A stretch of 64,000 nucleotides of DNA from an uncultured bacterium. GTDB taxonomy: Bacteria > Actinomycetota > Coriobacteriia > Coriobacteriales > Atopobiaceae. Shown here piece by piece: positions 43,451 to 52,180 of this stretch (position 1 is its first letter; every line of letters begins with the position of its first letter). The position numbers were made by a program, and so were the translations under genes. The DNA lies in the NCBI GenBank assembly GCA_905214865.1, contig CAJMNO010000001.1, forward strand, positions 124,001 through 188,000, written 5' to 3'. The notes beneath the pieces are model-generated. The model saw only the letters and a list, made by a program, of their open reading frames with translations, made no database searches and was not told the DNA's origin.

Positions 43451-43868
43451 GGAGGGCGAGGGCAAGGACAAGCCCCTCTACATGATCAGCGTGGCCGCGG
43501 AGCTCACGGGGATGCACCCCCAGACGCTGCGCGTCTACGAGCAGAAGGGGCTGGTGAACCCCGGCAGGTCGCGGGGCAACACCAGGCTGTACTCGCAGCA
43601 CGACATTGAGCGGCTCAACCTCATCAGCAAGCTCACCGACGAGGGCATCAACCTTGCCGGCGTCGTCCGCATCCTGGACATGAGGGAGCGGGCGGAAGAG
43701 CGCGACCGCGAGATCGACGAGCTCAGGGCAAGGGTGCGCGAGCTCGAGGACGAGGTCCACGAGTTCAGGATGAGGGAGAAGATCACGGCCCTCGCGCGCT
43801 ACGACGGGTCGAGTCCCGAGCAGGTCATGCGCGGCCTTCTCTCCAACGGAAAGGACCGCGACGCCTGA
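43440..43868 (+). CDS. hspR: HspR heat-shock repressor (MerR family)
   Basis: A 142-aa regulator. The MerR HTH and wing are at 12-60 (YMISVAAELTGMHPQTLRVYEQKGLVNP, GNTRLYS), and a coiled coil spans 80-115. MerR proteins of this form in dnaK operons are HspR; they use DnaK as co-repressor. It probably controls dnaK, clpB and hsp20 here through the shared inverted repeat. The start is inside dnaJ, coupling translation. Confidence 0.93.
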   Translation: MAHKEGEGKDKPLYMISVAAELTGMHPQTLRVYEQKGLVNPGRSRGNTRLYSQHDIERLNLISKLTDEGINLAGVVRILDMRERAEERDREIDELRARVRELEDEVHEFRMREKITALARYDGSSPEQVMRGLLSNGKDRDA

Positions 43869-43908
43869 GGCCCCTGGCGTCTCTCCATGGTGGTTGCCGC
43901 ATGGGCAA

Positions 43909-43945
43909 GCCCCTCTCCCCAATGGTGCGGGAGAGGGGCTTTTTG
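43909..43945 (+). terminator. Terminator of the dnaK operon
   Basis: GCCCCTCTCCC (43909-43919) pairs with GGGAGAGGGGC (43929-43939), followed by TTTTTG. A classical intrinsic terminator. Confidence 0.92.
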
Positions 43946-43997
43946 TGTCTGGGTCGAGGGCATGCTGGCGGCCGGGACACCTCCCGGTGGCGCTTGG

Positions 43998-45182
43998 CTA
44001 CTCGTGAAGCAGCTTATGGGCGAGCTCGATCTTGTGCGCCACCGAGAGCTGCTCCCTCTGCTCGCGCACCTTGTAGCTGAGGCCGGTCACCTTGGCGACC
44101 TTGTCCAGGCGGTAGCGCACGGTGTTTGGATGCTGGTCCAGGGCCCGCGCTGCCCCCTCGATGGAGCATCCGGCGTCGCAGTAGGACGCGAGCGTCTCCA
44201 TGAGGTCCGAGCCGGTCTCTGCGTCGTGGCTACGCAGCGGCTCGAGCACGTCGTTTGCGAAGTCACGCATCTCGGGGCGGTCCGCAAAGGGCAGGAGGAC
44301 CCGTAGGACCCCCAAGTCGGCATAGCGCACGGTGCCACCGCCGCGTCCTCGTGCCACCAACGCCGAACGGCGCGCCTCCAGCACGGCATGATTCATCTCG
44401 CCCAGGTCGTAGTGCGTCTCGCTTATGCCCACCGAGGCCGAGACCTCATGGTCGAGCACCTCAGCTCTGAGCACGCTGACCATGTCGTCCACCTGCCCTC
44501 GGTCGCCAATCGCGTCCGAGTCGCCGCTCGTCACGTAGAGCAAGCCCTCCCCATACGGCGCGAACAGGTTGCGCAGGCCGGAGAGCCTGCTCTCGTGATA
44601 GCGTGAGAGGGCTTGGGCAAACCCCGCCTGCGACAGGGGCTCCGCGACGTAGACGACCACGTGCTCCTCGTCAAAGCTGGGGTTCAGCCGCAACGCGTGC
44701 TCGCGAACCTGCTGGGTTGGTGTGTCGTCGCGCGTCATGATGTCAAGCTCGTTCTGCGCGAACGAGGCGTCCGCCAGCTCCGCCACGCGTCGGTCGACCT
44801 GGGCGATCACCGTGTCGAAGAAGAAGCCGTCACCGCTTGTCACAAATAGGGGGAAATCGCGCGCATTTGCGTAGCGCACGGCGGAATCCGGGATTTCGAG
44901 GTGGAGGACGTTCTTGATAACCAGTCCGCTGACGCCCCTGCCGACCAGGTACTTCACCGCCTCGCCGATGAGCCATGAGTCGTCCCTCGCATAGATGAAG
45001 GTACTTAGCACCAGCTGGTCGGGCTCGAAGTTTACGCGCTGGTAGCGAGTCTTGAGACCGGGCATGAGCTCGTAGTCCAGGATGCCGACCTGGCCAATAG
45101 CGCGGGAGAGTCCGCCCTGGCCAGCGATGAGGCGGACGCTTTCTGCGTACGAGTTCAAGAAGTCAGATACGGTGTATATCAT
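43998..45182 (-). CDS. PucR family transcriptional regulator
   Basis: A 394-aa protein with a PucR N-terminal sensor domain (residues 5-125, YTVSDFLNSYAESVRLIAGQGG), a central GGDEF-like part and a C-terminal HTH (LETLASYCDAGCSIEGAARALDQHPNTVRYRLDKVAKVTG). It is divergent from the ornithine cyclodeaminase-like gene. PucR-type proteins sense nitrogen or purine compounds; here the neighbours suggest an amino acid or imine. Confidence 0.93.
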   Translation of the reverse strand: MIYTVSDFLNSYAESVRLIAGQGGLSRAIGQVGILDYELMPGLKTRYQRVNFEPDQLVLSTFIYARDDSWLIGEAVKYLVGRGVSGLVIKNVLHLEIPDSAVRYANARDFPLFVTSGDGFFFDTVIAQVDRRVAELADASFAQNELDIMTRDDTPTQQVREHALRLNPSFDEEHVVVYVAEPLSQAGFAQALSRYHESRLSGLRNLFAPYGEGLLYVTSGDSDAIGDRGQVDDMVSVLRAEVLDHEVSASVGISETHYDLGEMNHAVLEARRSALVARGRGGGTVRYADLGVLRVLLPFADRPEMRDFANDVLEPLRSHDAETGSDLMETLASYCDAGCSIEGAARALDQHPNTVRYRLDKVAKVTGLSYKVREQREQLSVAHKIELAHKLLHE

Positions 45183-45214
45183 GGGGACTAAAACCTAACA
45201 AAATTAGATAGGAA

Positions 45215-45287
45215 TATTGTACAGAAACACAATAAACATTGGATGAATGGTAACAAATCGATGAATAGGATATGGAACAGTTTAAAC
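45215..45287. promoter_or_regulatory. Candidate operator sites between PucR gene and its target
   Basis: An inverted repeat TATTGT-N8-ACAATA (45215-45234) and a palindrome GTTTAAAC (45280-45287) lie in an AT-rich stretch between the divergent genes. They are candidate regulator binding sites; nothing shows which protein binds. Confidence 0.4.
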
Positions 45288-45427
45288 TAATTGTAATCCA
45301 CTACAAAAACGAACCCTCGAAAGTTCACCTACGCGCGCGTAGAGTCATCGGCATACGAGGCGCGGGCAATGGGGCCCGCGCGACGGGCAGGCCGGAAACA
45401 GGAGCCCGTGACAGAACGGATGAGCAC

Positions 45428-46450
45428 ATGGCGCAGATCAGGGTTCTCTCGGCGGATGGCATCTCGAAGGTCCTCACCGTGACCGATGCGGTTGCGGCGG
45501 TCGAGGACGCATACCGCCAGAAGGCAGAGGGCGAGGGTACCGCGTGGCCGATGGTGTACGAGCAGTTTGAGCCGGGCGTCTCCGACATGGACATCCGCTC
45601 GGGCGAGCTTTCCGCGAGTGGGCTCTTTGGTCTCAAGCTGACGGCATGGTTCTCCCGCAACCCGAGCCGTGGCCTCCCGGAAATCTATGGCACCACGTTG
45701 CTGTGCGATGACACCACGGGCGCACCCCTCGCCCTGCTCAACGCCTCCGCCATCACGGGGCTGCGCACCGGCGCGGCTGCTGCATTGGGGGTCAAGTGGC
45801 TTGCCCGGAAGGATGCCCGCAACCTGATGGTTGCCGGTGCGGGCCACATGAGCACCTTCGTGGTGGCGGCGACCCTTGCCGCCTGCGAGTCGATCGAGCG
45901 TGTCGAGGTCTGGGACCCCCGCAAGGAGGAGGCGCCGGAGTCCCGGGTGGAGCTCATGCGCGAGCAGGTGGCGCAGATTCTCTCCCAGGCAGGCGTCGAG
46001 CGCTCCTTCCAGATCGTTGCGGTTGCGAGCGGGGAGGAGGCCGCCCACAAGGCGGACGCGATCATCACGGTCACCCCGGCGACCGAGCCAATCATCCAGG
46101 CGGAGTGGGTGAAGCCTGGCACGCACATCTCCGCCGTTGGTGCCGACATGGAGGGCAAGCAGGAGCTCTCCTCCAAGCTGGTCAGCAGCGCCCGTCTCTA
46201 CGTGGATGACCGTGCACAGTCGGTCGCGTCCGGCGAGCTTGAGGTTCCCGTGAGCCAGGGGGCCATCACGGCGGATGACATCGTCGCCGAGCTGGGCGAG
46301 GTCATTGCGGGCAAGGCTGTTGGACGTACGTCCGACGAGCAGATCACGGTGTTTGACACCTCCGGCATTGCGGTGCAGGACCTGGCTGCCTCCCGCATGG
46401 CGTATGACCGTGCGGTCGAGCGCGGCCTGGGGACCACGGTGGAGCTCTAG
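45428..46450 (+). CDS. Ornithine cyclodeaminase/mu-crystallin family enzyme
   Basis: A 340-aa NAD(P)-dependent enzyme. It has the GxGxM dinucleotide site (MVAGAGHMSTFV), preceded by the family signature ITGLRTGAAAALGVKWLAR. The family covers ornithine cyclodeaminase, alanine dehydrogenase and ketimine reductases, so the substrate is open. The ATG at 45428 is chosen because the 52 residues of the longer frame are unlike the family; the ribosome binding site is weak. It is followed by an aminotransferase 68 bp downstream. Confidence 0.85.
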   Translation: MAQIRVLSADGISKVLTVTDAVAAVEDAYRQKAEGEGTAWPMVYEQFEPGVSDMDIRSGELSASGLFGLKLTAWFSRNPSRGLPEIYGTTLLCDDTTGAPLALLNASAITGLRTGAAAALGVKWLARKDARNLMVAGAGHMSTFVVAATLAACESIERVEVWDPRKEEAPESRVELMREQVAQILSQAGVERSFQIVAVASGEEAAHKADAIITVTPATEPIIQAEWVKPGTHISAVGADMEGKQELSSKLVSSARLYVDDRAQSVASGELEVPVSQGAITADDIVAELGEVIAGKAVGRTSDEQITVFDTSGIAVQDLAASRMAYDRAVERGLGTTVEL

Positions 46451-46518
46451 GTTCCGGTTGCACCCGAGGGGATCTGACGCATGGATGACGGGCACCAGCG
46501 CCCGGGACGGAGGACAGC

Positions 46519-47673
46519 ATGAAGATCAAGGACTTCAAGGTCGAGCAGTGGATGAACTCCTGGGAGACCAAGTGCAAGTACAACGTTGCGGAGACCTGTA
46601 CCTACTCGATTTCGCTCGACGAGCTGTTTGAGCTGTGCGAGGGCTCGACCGACGCGGGACGCGCCGCGCGCGACGCCTTCCTGAACGAATTCTGCGCCCG
46701 CCGACTGACCTATGGCGACATCGAGGGCAACCCCAAGTTCCTCGAGGGCATCTGCAGCCTGTATCAGACGGTCCAGCCGGGTCATGTGATTCCCACGCAC
46801 GGCGCCGCCGGGGCAAACCACCTGGTGCTCACGACCCTTTGCGAGCCGGGTGACCATGTGGTCTCGGTTATGCCTACCTACCAGCAGCTCTATTCGATTC
46901 CGGAGATGTGCGGCGCCAAGGTCGACATTCTGCACCTCGAGAAGGAGCGGCGCTACCACGTCGACGCGAAGCGTCTCGACGAGCTTTGTGGGAACGACGT
47001 CAAGGTCATCTGCATCAACAACCCCGACAACCCCACCGGCGCGCTCCTCTCCGAGGAGGAGATTCGTGGCATCGTGGAGGTGGCCCGCAAGCATGACGCG
47101 TGGCTCGTGTTTGACGAGGTCTACCGTCTGCTGGTCCAGGACAGCGACGCCTTCACCACGTCGCCAATCGACCTGTACGACAAGGCCGTGGTCGTGAGCT
47201 CCATGTCCAAGGTGTGGTCCATGGCGGGAATCCGCCTGGGTTGGTGCATCACGAAGGACGAGAAGCTGCGCCACGACCTGCTGAGCCACCGCGACTACAA
47301 CCTCATCAGCTGCGGGCTCTTTGACGAGGAGGTTGCCGCGTACGCACTCGCCCATCGCGATGCCGTCCTCGAGCGCAGCCACCGCATCGTCCGCCAGAAC
47401 CTGAACGTTCTGCAGGAGTGGGTCGATTCCGAGCCGCACCTCTCGTTCGTGAGGCCGGAGGCAGGAACGACCGCCCTCGTGTACTACGACTACGACATCG
47501 ACTCCTACGACTTCTGCGTGGACATGGTCCAGACCACCGGGGCGCTGGTCACTCCGGGCGACGCCTTCGAGGAGCCTCACAGCATGCGCATTGGCTACGC
47601 GTACTCGGACAACCCTGACGACCTGCGCAAGGGCCTTGCGGCAATCTCCGCGTTCATGCGCACGCTGGAATAG
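46519..47673 (+). CDS. Class I/II aminotransferase of a small-molecule pathway
   Basis: A 384-aa fold-type I PLP enzyme. The PLP lysine lies in SSMSKVWSMAGIRLGW; NNPDNPTGALL and DEVYRLL are family motifs. GGACGGAGGACAGC precedes the ATG. Together with the cyclodeaminase-like enzyme it could remove and re-form amine groups of a diamino or hydroxy amino acid. The substrate cannot be read. Confidence 0.88.
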   Translation: MKIKDFKVEQWMNSWETKCKYNVAETCTYSISLDELFELCEGSTDAGRAARDAFLNEFCARRLTYGDIEGNPKFLEGICSLYQTVQPGHVIPTHGAAGANHLVLTTLCEPGDHVVSVMPTYQQLYSIPEMCGAKVDILHLEKERRYHVDAKRLDELCGNDVKVICINNPDNPTGALLSEEEIRGIVEVARKHDAWLVFDEVYRLLVQDSDAFTTSPIDLYDKAVVVSSMSKVWSMAGIRLGWCITKDEKLRHDLLSHRDYNLISCGLFDEEVAAYALAHRDAVLERSHRIVRQNLNVLQEWVDSEPHLSFVRPEAGTTALVYYDYDIDSYDFCVDMVQTTGALVTPGDAFEEPHSMRIGYAYSDNPDDLRKGLAAISAFMRTLE

Positions 47674-47725
47674 GGGTGCGCAGGAGAACGTTGCGGCTTG
47701 ATGTATGTGGGTAGCCGGGTGTGCT

Positions 47726-47766
47726 GCGGCGGCCGAGGGGGAGGGACCTCTCGGCCTCCGCTTTTT
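47726..47766 (+). terminator. Terminator after the aminotransferase
   Basis: GCGG then GGCCGAG (47726-47737) pair with CTCGGCC and CCGC (47750-47761), followed by TTTTT. Confidence 0.85.
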
Positions 47767-47895
47767 GTTGGACACACTTGCCAAAATATGTCGGTGAACG
47801 GTGTTCAAGAGAAATCGATGTGATATCAGAATTCCCTCAACGAGAATGGCGTCACCAACCGGGGGACGCGTTCTCCGCGAGCGAAAGGAACCCTG

Positions 47896-48897
47896 ATGAC
47901 CACCGAGAAGAAGGCACACGCCGCAAGTGGCTGGCTCATGCTGTGCGTGACGGTGCTGGCGTACGTCTGGTCCGTCTACGCGTTTGTGACTGCCGCCATG
48001 GGGATTGACTCGTACGACGAGATGGGCCTGGATGCCCCCGGGTCCCTCGTCGCGATGATGGTGGCGAGCATCGTCGTCTTCATCGCGGCAACCTTCCTGA
48101 GCAAGGGCTTCTTCAGCCTTCAGCCCGGTCAGGCGCGGATCTGCGTGCTCTTTGGCAAGTACGTGGGAACCGTCCGCGACGATGGCCTCCGCTGGGCGAA
48201 CCCGCTCTATGCGCGGAGCCTTGGCAGGAGCTCGGATGCCCTGGATGATGGTTCGAGCTCGGGTCTGCGTTCCCTGGGCGGGCGCAAGCATGGCTCGATC
48301 ATCTCGACACGTGCGCGCACGCTCAACGGTGACCGCCTGAAGGTGAACGACAAGATGGGCAACCCCATCGAGATCGCGACCGTGGTGGTGTGGCACGTGG
48401 AGGACACGGCCAAGGCGGTCTTTGACGTGGATGACTACGAGAGCTTCGTCTCGATGCAGACCGAGACCGCGCTCAGGCACGTTGCGAGCGTCTACGCCTA
48501 CGACCACATGGAGGACGACGAGGCGGACTCCTCCTCCATCACCCTGCGCTCCAACATCGAGGAGGTGGGCGAGACCCTCAAGGCGGAGCTCGACCGTAGG
48601 CTCGCCCCGGCGGGCGTCACGGTGGACGACGCCCGTCTCACCCACCTTGCCTATGCACCGGAGATCGCGCAGGCAATGCTGCGCCGCCAGCAGGCGGAGG
48701 CAGTCATCGCGGCCCGCAAGAAGATCGTGGAGGGCGCCGTCTCGATGGTGGACATGGCGCTGACGCAGCTGTCCGACGACGGCGTGGTGGAGTTTGACGA
48801 GGACCGCAAGGCGGTCATGGCGTCAAACCTGATGGTCGTGCTGTGCGGCGAGTCCGACGCCCAGCCCGTCCTCAACGCCGGCTCGCTCTATCAGTAG
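47896..48897 (+). CDS. SPFH/band 7 membrane protein
   Basis: A 333-aa protein with two N-terminal hydrophobic helices (residues 11-32 and 50-70), then an SPFH domain (FFSLQPGQARICVLFGKYVGTV, VNDKMGNPIEIATVVVWHV). A coiled-coil-like end contains RRQQAEAVIAARKKIVEGA. Such proteins form membrane microdomain oligomers. The small RHH gene begins 40 bp downstream. Confidence 0.92.
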   Translation: MTTEKKAHAASGWLMLCVTVLAYVWSVYAFVTAAMGIDSYDEMGLDAPGSLVAMMVASIVVFIAATFLSKGFFSLQPGQARICVLFGKYVGTVRDDGLRWANPLYARSLGRSSDALDDGSSSGLRSLGGRKHGSIISTRARTLNGDRLKVNDKMGNPIEIATVVVWHVEDTAKAVFDVDDYESFVSMQTETALRHVASVYAYDHMEDDEADSSSITLRSNIEEVGETLKAELDRRLAPAGVTVDDARLTHLAYAPEIAQAMLRRQQAEAVIAARKKIVEGAVSMVDMALTQLSDDGVVEFDEDRKAVMASNLMVVLCGESDAQPVLNAGSLYQ

Positions 48898-48937
48898 GCT
48901 GCAGGAAGGCACGTCGAGTCCGTCGGGGGAGTCGCCC

Positions 48938-49135
48938 ATGTCGGCACGAAAGCAGTATCCGCTCCGCATTGACCCAGAGGTCTGGGCCGCTGTCGAACGC
49001 TGGGCGGCGGACGACATGAGGAGCGCCAACGCGCAGGTCGAGTGGATCTTGCGGGACGCCCTGAGGCGCGCGGGTCGCCTTCCGGGGAGGGACAGGGCTG
49101 ACGCGGACCGCAAGCGCGAACAAAACGACGAGTAG
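48938..49135 (+). CDS. Arc-like ribbon-helix-helix protein
   Basis: A 65-aa protein beginning MSARKQYPLRIDPEVWAAVERWA, an Arc-type ribbon-helix-helix. It follows the SPFH gene at 40 bp and ends before a terminator, so it belongs to the same unit. No toxin gene is next to it, so it is not an obvious antitoxin. Confidence 0.8.
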   Translation: MSARKQYPLRIDPEVWAAVERWAADDMRSANAQVEWILRDALRRAGRLPGRDRADADRKREQNDE

Positions 49136-49163
49136 GGCCGGACGGCACGACGGGTGTGCAAGG

Positions 49164-49199
49164 GCGACCGGGGGAGAGATGCCCCCGGTCGCTTTTCTT
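49164..49199 (+). terminator. Terminator of the SPFH unit
   Basis: GCGACCGGGGG (49164-49174) pairs perfectly with CCCCCGGTCGC (49182-49192), followed by TTTTCTT. Confidence 0.9.
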
Positions 49200-49216
49200 G
49201 CTTGCGGAGTCAGAAA

Positions 49217-49247
49217 ATCTAACATACATAGACTTAGATAATGTATA
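49217..49247 (+). promoter_or_regulatory. Probable HspR operator at clpB
   Basis: ATCTAA at 49217-49222 and TTAGAT at 49234-49239 form an inverted repeat with an 11-base spacer. AGACTTAGATAATGTATA (49230-49247) is identical to the dnaK promoter sequence. It lies 87 bp before the clpB start. Confidence 0.7.
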
Positions 49248-49333
49248 CAAACCAGTTGATGCGGGAACAATATCCTGCGATAAGCAGCGATCCCGCAGGC
49301 TCTGCCTTGCAGGGACGGAGAGGTGATGTGTGT

Positions 49334-52021
49334 ATGAGATTTGACAAGTGGGCAGTGACGGCCCAGGAGGCCCTGCAGTCCGCGCTCTCCATAGCGGCGG
49401 ACCACTCGGCTGGCCAGGTCCAGCCGATACACCTCCTCAAGGCCCTCCTCTCCTCGGGCGAGAGGAACATCAGTGCGATCATCGAGCGCGTGGGCGCAGA
49501 CCCGGCACAGCTCGAGGCGCAGGTGGACGATGCCATGGCGCGCGAGCCGCAGGTGTCGGGCGATGCCTCGCAGATGGGACTCTCCAACGAGCTCGTGAGG
49601 GTGGGCGACGCCGCCGAGAAGCTCGCCAGCAAGATGGGAGACTCGTACGTGACGAGCGAGCACCTGCTGTGCGCCCTTGCCGACGACAAGACGTCCGCCG
49701 GCAGCGCGCTCAAGAGCATGGGCGTCACGTCCAAGCGCGTGCAGGAGGCGTTCAACGACCTTCGTGGCGACGACAGGGTGACCTCGCAGGACGCCAAGAC
49801 CGAGTTCGAGGCGCTGGAGCACTATGGCCGCAACGTGACCAACATGGCGCGCCAGGGCAAGCTCGACCCCGTCATCGGTCGTGTGGAGGAGATTCGCCGC
49901 ACCATCCAGGTGCTGTCGCGCCGCACCAAGAACAACCCCGTCCTCATCGGCGAGCCCGGCGTTGGCAAGACGGCAATCGTCGAGGGCCTTGCGGAGCGCA
50001 TCGTCGCCGGCGACGTGCCCTCGACCATCCGCGACAAGGAGATCATCGAGCTCGACATGAGCGCGCTGGTCGCGGGCGCCAAGTACCGCGGCGAGTTTGA
50101 GGACCGTCTCAAGAGCGTCCTCAAGGAGGTGGAGAAGTCCAACGGCAGGATCATCCTGTTCATCGACGAGCTCCATACCATCGTGGGCGCCGGTGCGACC
50201 GAGGGCTCCATGGACGCCGGCAACATCCTTAAGCCCGCCCTCGCACGCGGCGAGCTCCATGCCATCGGCGCCACCACGCTGGACGAGTACCGCAAGTACA
50301 TCGAGAAGGACCAGGCGCTCGCCCGCAGGTTCCAGACGGTCATGGTGAGCGAGCCCTCCGTGGAGGAGACCATCAGCATCCTTCGCGGCCTGAAGGAGAA
50401 GTACGAGCAGCATCACCGCGTTCGCATCACGGATGCCGCGCTCGTCTCCGCCGCCGACCTCAGCAACCGCTACATCAGCGACCGCTTCCTGCCGGACAAG
50501 GCCATCGACCTGGTGGACGAGGCCGCGTCTCGCCTGCGCATGGAGCTCGACTCCATGCCCGCCGACATCGATGCGGTCGACCGCCAGCTCACCCAGATGC
50601 AGATCGAGGAGCAGGCCCTCATGAAGGAGGAGGACGCCGCGAGCCGCGAGCGCCTGGAGGCCCTTCGCAAGGAGATAGCCACCACGCGCGAGAAGCTCGA
50701 CGGCATGAAGGCCAACTGGCAGAACGAGAAGGGCGCCATCGACCACGTCCAGGACCTCAAGGCGAAGATCGAGGAGGCCAAGACCGAGATGGAGCGCGTC
50801 ACGCGCGCCGGCGACCTCGCACGCGCCTCCGAGCTCCGCTACTCGACCATCCCCAGCCTGCAGAAGGAGTACGACGAGGCCGAGAAGGCCCTGAACCAGA
50901 AGCAGGAGGCGGGTGGCATCCTGAAGGAGGAGGTCACCAGCGAGGAGATCGCCGAGGTCGTGAGCGCCTGGACCGGTGTGCCCGTGTCCAAGATGATGCA
51001 GGGCGAGATAGACAAGCTCAAGAACCTGGAGTCGGAGCTCCACAAGCGCGTCGTGGGGCAGGACGAGGCCGTGAAGGCCGTCGCCGCCGCGGTTCGCCGC
51101 AGCCGCGCCGGGCTGTCCGACCCCAACCGTCCCATTGGCAGCTTCTTCTTCCTCGGCCCCACCGGCGTGGGCAAGACGGAGCTGGCAAAGGCGCTGGCAG
51201 AGTGCCTGTTCGACGACGAGCGCGCGCTCGTGCGCATCGACATGTCCGAGTACATGGAGAAGTTCAGCGTCCAGCGCCTCATCGGAGCGCCCCCGGGATA
51301 CGTGGGCTACGACGAGGGCGGTCAGCTCACCGAGGCCGTCCGCAGGCGTCCGTACAGCGTCATCCTGCTGGACGAGATGGAGAAGGCGCACCCCGACGTC
51401 TTCAACGTCCTGCTCCAGGTGCTGGACGACGGCAGGCTCACCGACGGCCAGGGCCGCGTGGTCAGCTTCAAGAACACGATCATCATCATGACGAGCAACG
51501 TGGGCAGCCAGTTCATCGCGGGCGCCAACGCCTCCACCGATCCCGACGTGGTCCAGAAGCAGGTCAACGACGCCCTGAGGCAGACCTTCAAGCCCGAGTT
51601 CCTCAACCGCATCGACGACGTCGTGGTCTTCCACGCGCTTGGCCTCGACGACATCGAGAAGATCGTCGACATCCAGCTGCGTGACGTCCGCGAGCGCCTT
51701 GACCGCGAGAGGATCAAGCTCGAGCTGAGCGACGGCGCCATCCAGTCGCTTGCGCTCGACGGGCTCGACCCGGTCTACGGCGCGCGTCCCCTCAAGCGCC
51801 TCATCCAGCGCCAGGTGGTGGACAACGTGGCCACGCTCATCATCGACGGCAAGCTCCACGAGGGCGACACCGTGCGCATCGACGTCGGCCCGGATGACAA
51901 CCTGGTCGCCACGCGCGACGAGGAGGCCAGCCGGAGGAGTCAGGAGGAGGCCCGTGCCGCGGTCGAGCGCGAGGCATCCGGCACGGACGAGGGTCCCGTG
52001 GAGCCCGACACCATCGAGTAG
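49334..52021 (+). CDS. clpB: Disaggregase ClpB
   Basis: An 895-aa Hsp100, a little longer than usual because of an acidic C-terminal tail. The N-domain is followed by AAA1 (Walker A GEPGVGKT), the long M-domain coiled coil and AAA2 (GPTGVGKT, with VLLDEMEKAHPDVF reading as Walker B). The ATG at 49334 has GGAGAGG upstream; a frame from 49241 would start in the promoter region. It works with DnaK in solubilising aggregates. Confidence 0.97.
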   Translation: MRFDKWAVTAQEALQSALSIAADHSAGQVQPIHLLKALLSSGERNISAIIERVGADPAQLEAQVDDAMAREPQVSGDASQMGLSNELVRVGDAAEKLASKMGDSYVTSEHLLCALADDKTSAGSALKSMGVTSKRVQEAFNDLRGDDRVTSQDAKTEFEALEHYGRNVTNMARQGKLDPVIGRVEEIRRTIQVLSRRTKNNPVLIGEPGVGKTAIVEGLAERIVAGDVPSTIRDKEIIELDMSALVAGAKYRGEFEDRLKSVLKEVEKSNGRIILFIDELHTIVGAGATEGSMDAGNILKPALARGELHAIGATTLDEYRKYIEKDQALARRFQTVMVSEPSVEETISILRGLKEKYEQHHRVRITDAALVSAADLSNRYISDRFLPDKAIDLVDEAASRLRMELDSMPADIDAVDRQLTQMQIEEQALMKEEDAASRERLEALRKEIATTREKLDGMKANWQNEKGAIDHVQDLKAKIEEAKTEMERVTRAGDLARASELRYSTIPSLQKEYDEAEKALNQKQEAGGILKEEVTSEEIAEVVSAWTGVPVSKMMQGEIDKLKNLESELHKRVVGQDEAVKAVAAAVRRSRAGLSDPNRPIGSFFFLGPTGVGKTELAKALAECLFDDERALVRIDMSEYMEKFSVQRLIGAPPGYVGYDEGGQLTEAVRRRPYSVILLDEMEKAHPDVFNVLLQVLDDGRLTDGQGRVVSFKNTIIIMTSNVGSQFIAGANASTDPDVVQKQVNDALRQTFKPEFLNRIDDVVVFHALGLDDIEKIVDIQLRDVRERLDRERIKLELSDGAIQSLALDGLDPVYGARPLKRLIQRQVVDNVATLIIDGKLHEGDTVRIDVGPDDNLVATRDEEASRRSQEEARAAVEREASGTDEGPVEPDTIE

Positions 52022-52180
52022 GCGGCGAGGCCTTCCGGGCGAAGGAGATTGCGGCGGCGGCCGTGGGCAGATCGAGTGCCCGCGGCCGCCGCTCCCGTGT
52101 CGGCGTGCGTTGCCGAGCCGCCGCGAAGTGGGAGAATCCCGTTAACGGAAACCCATCTGCCAGGACGGGAGGCGTGCGAG

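Noticed and set aside
45272..45427. N-terminal extension of the ornithine cyclodeaminase-like protein
   Set aside because: The 52 additional residues have no family match and lie over the candidate operators.
48872..51859. A 995-codon open frame on the minus strand through clpB
   Set aside because: It is antisense to the clearly coding clpB and has no recognisable domain; long antisense frames are expected at this GC content.
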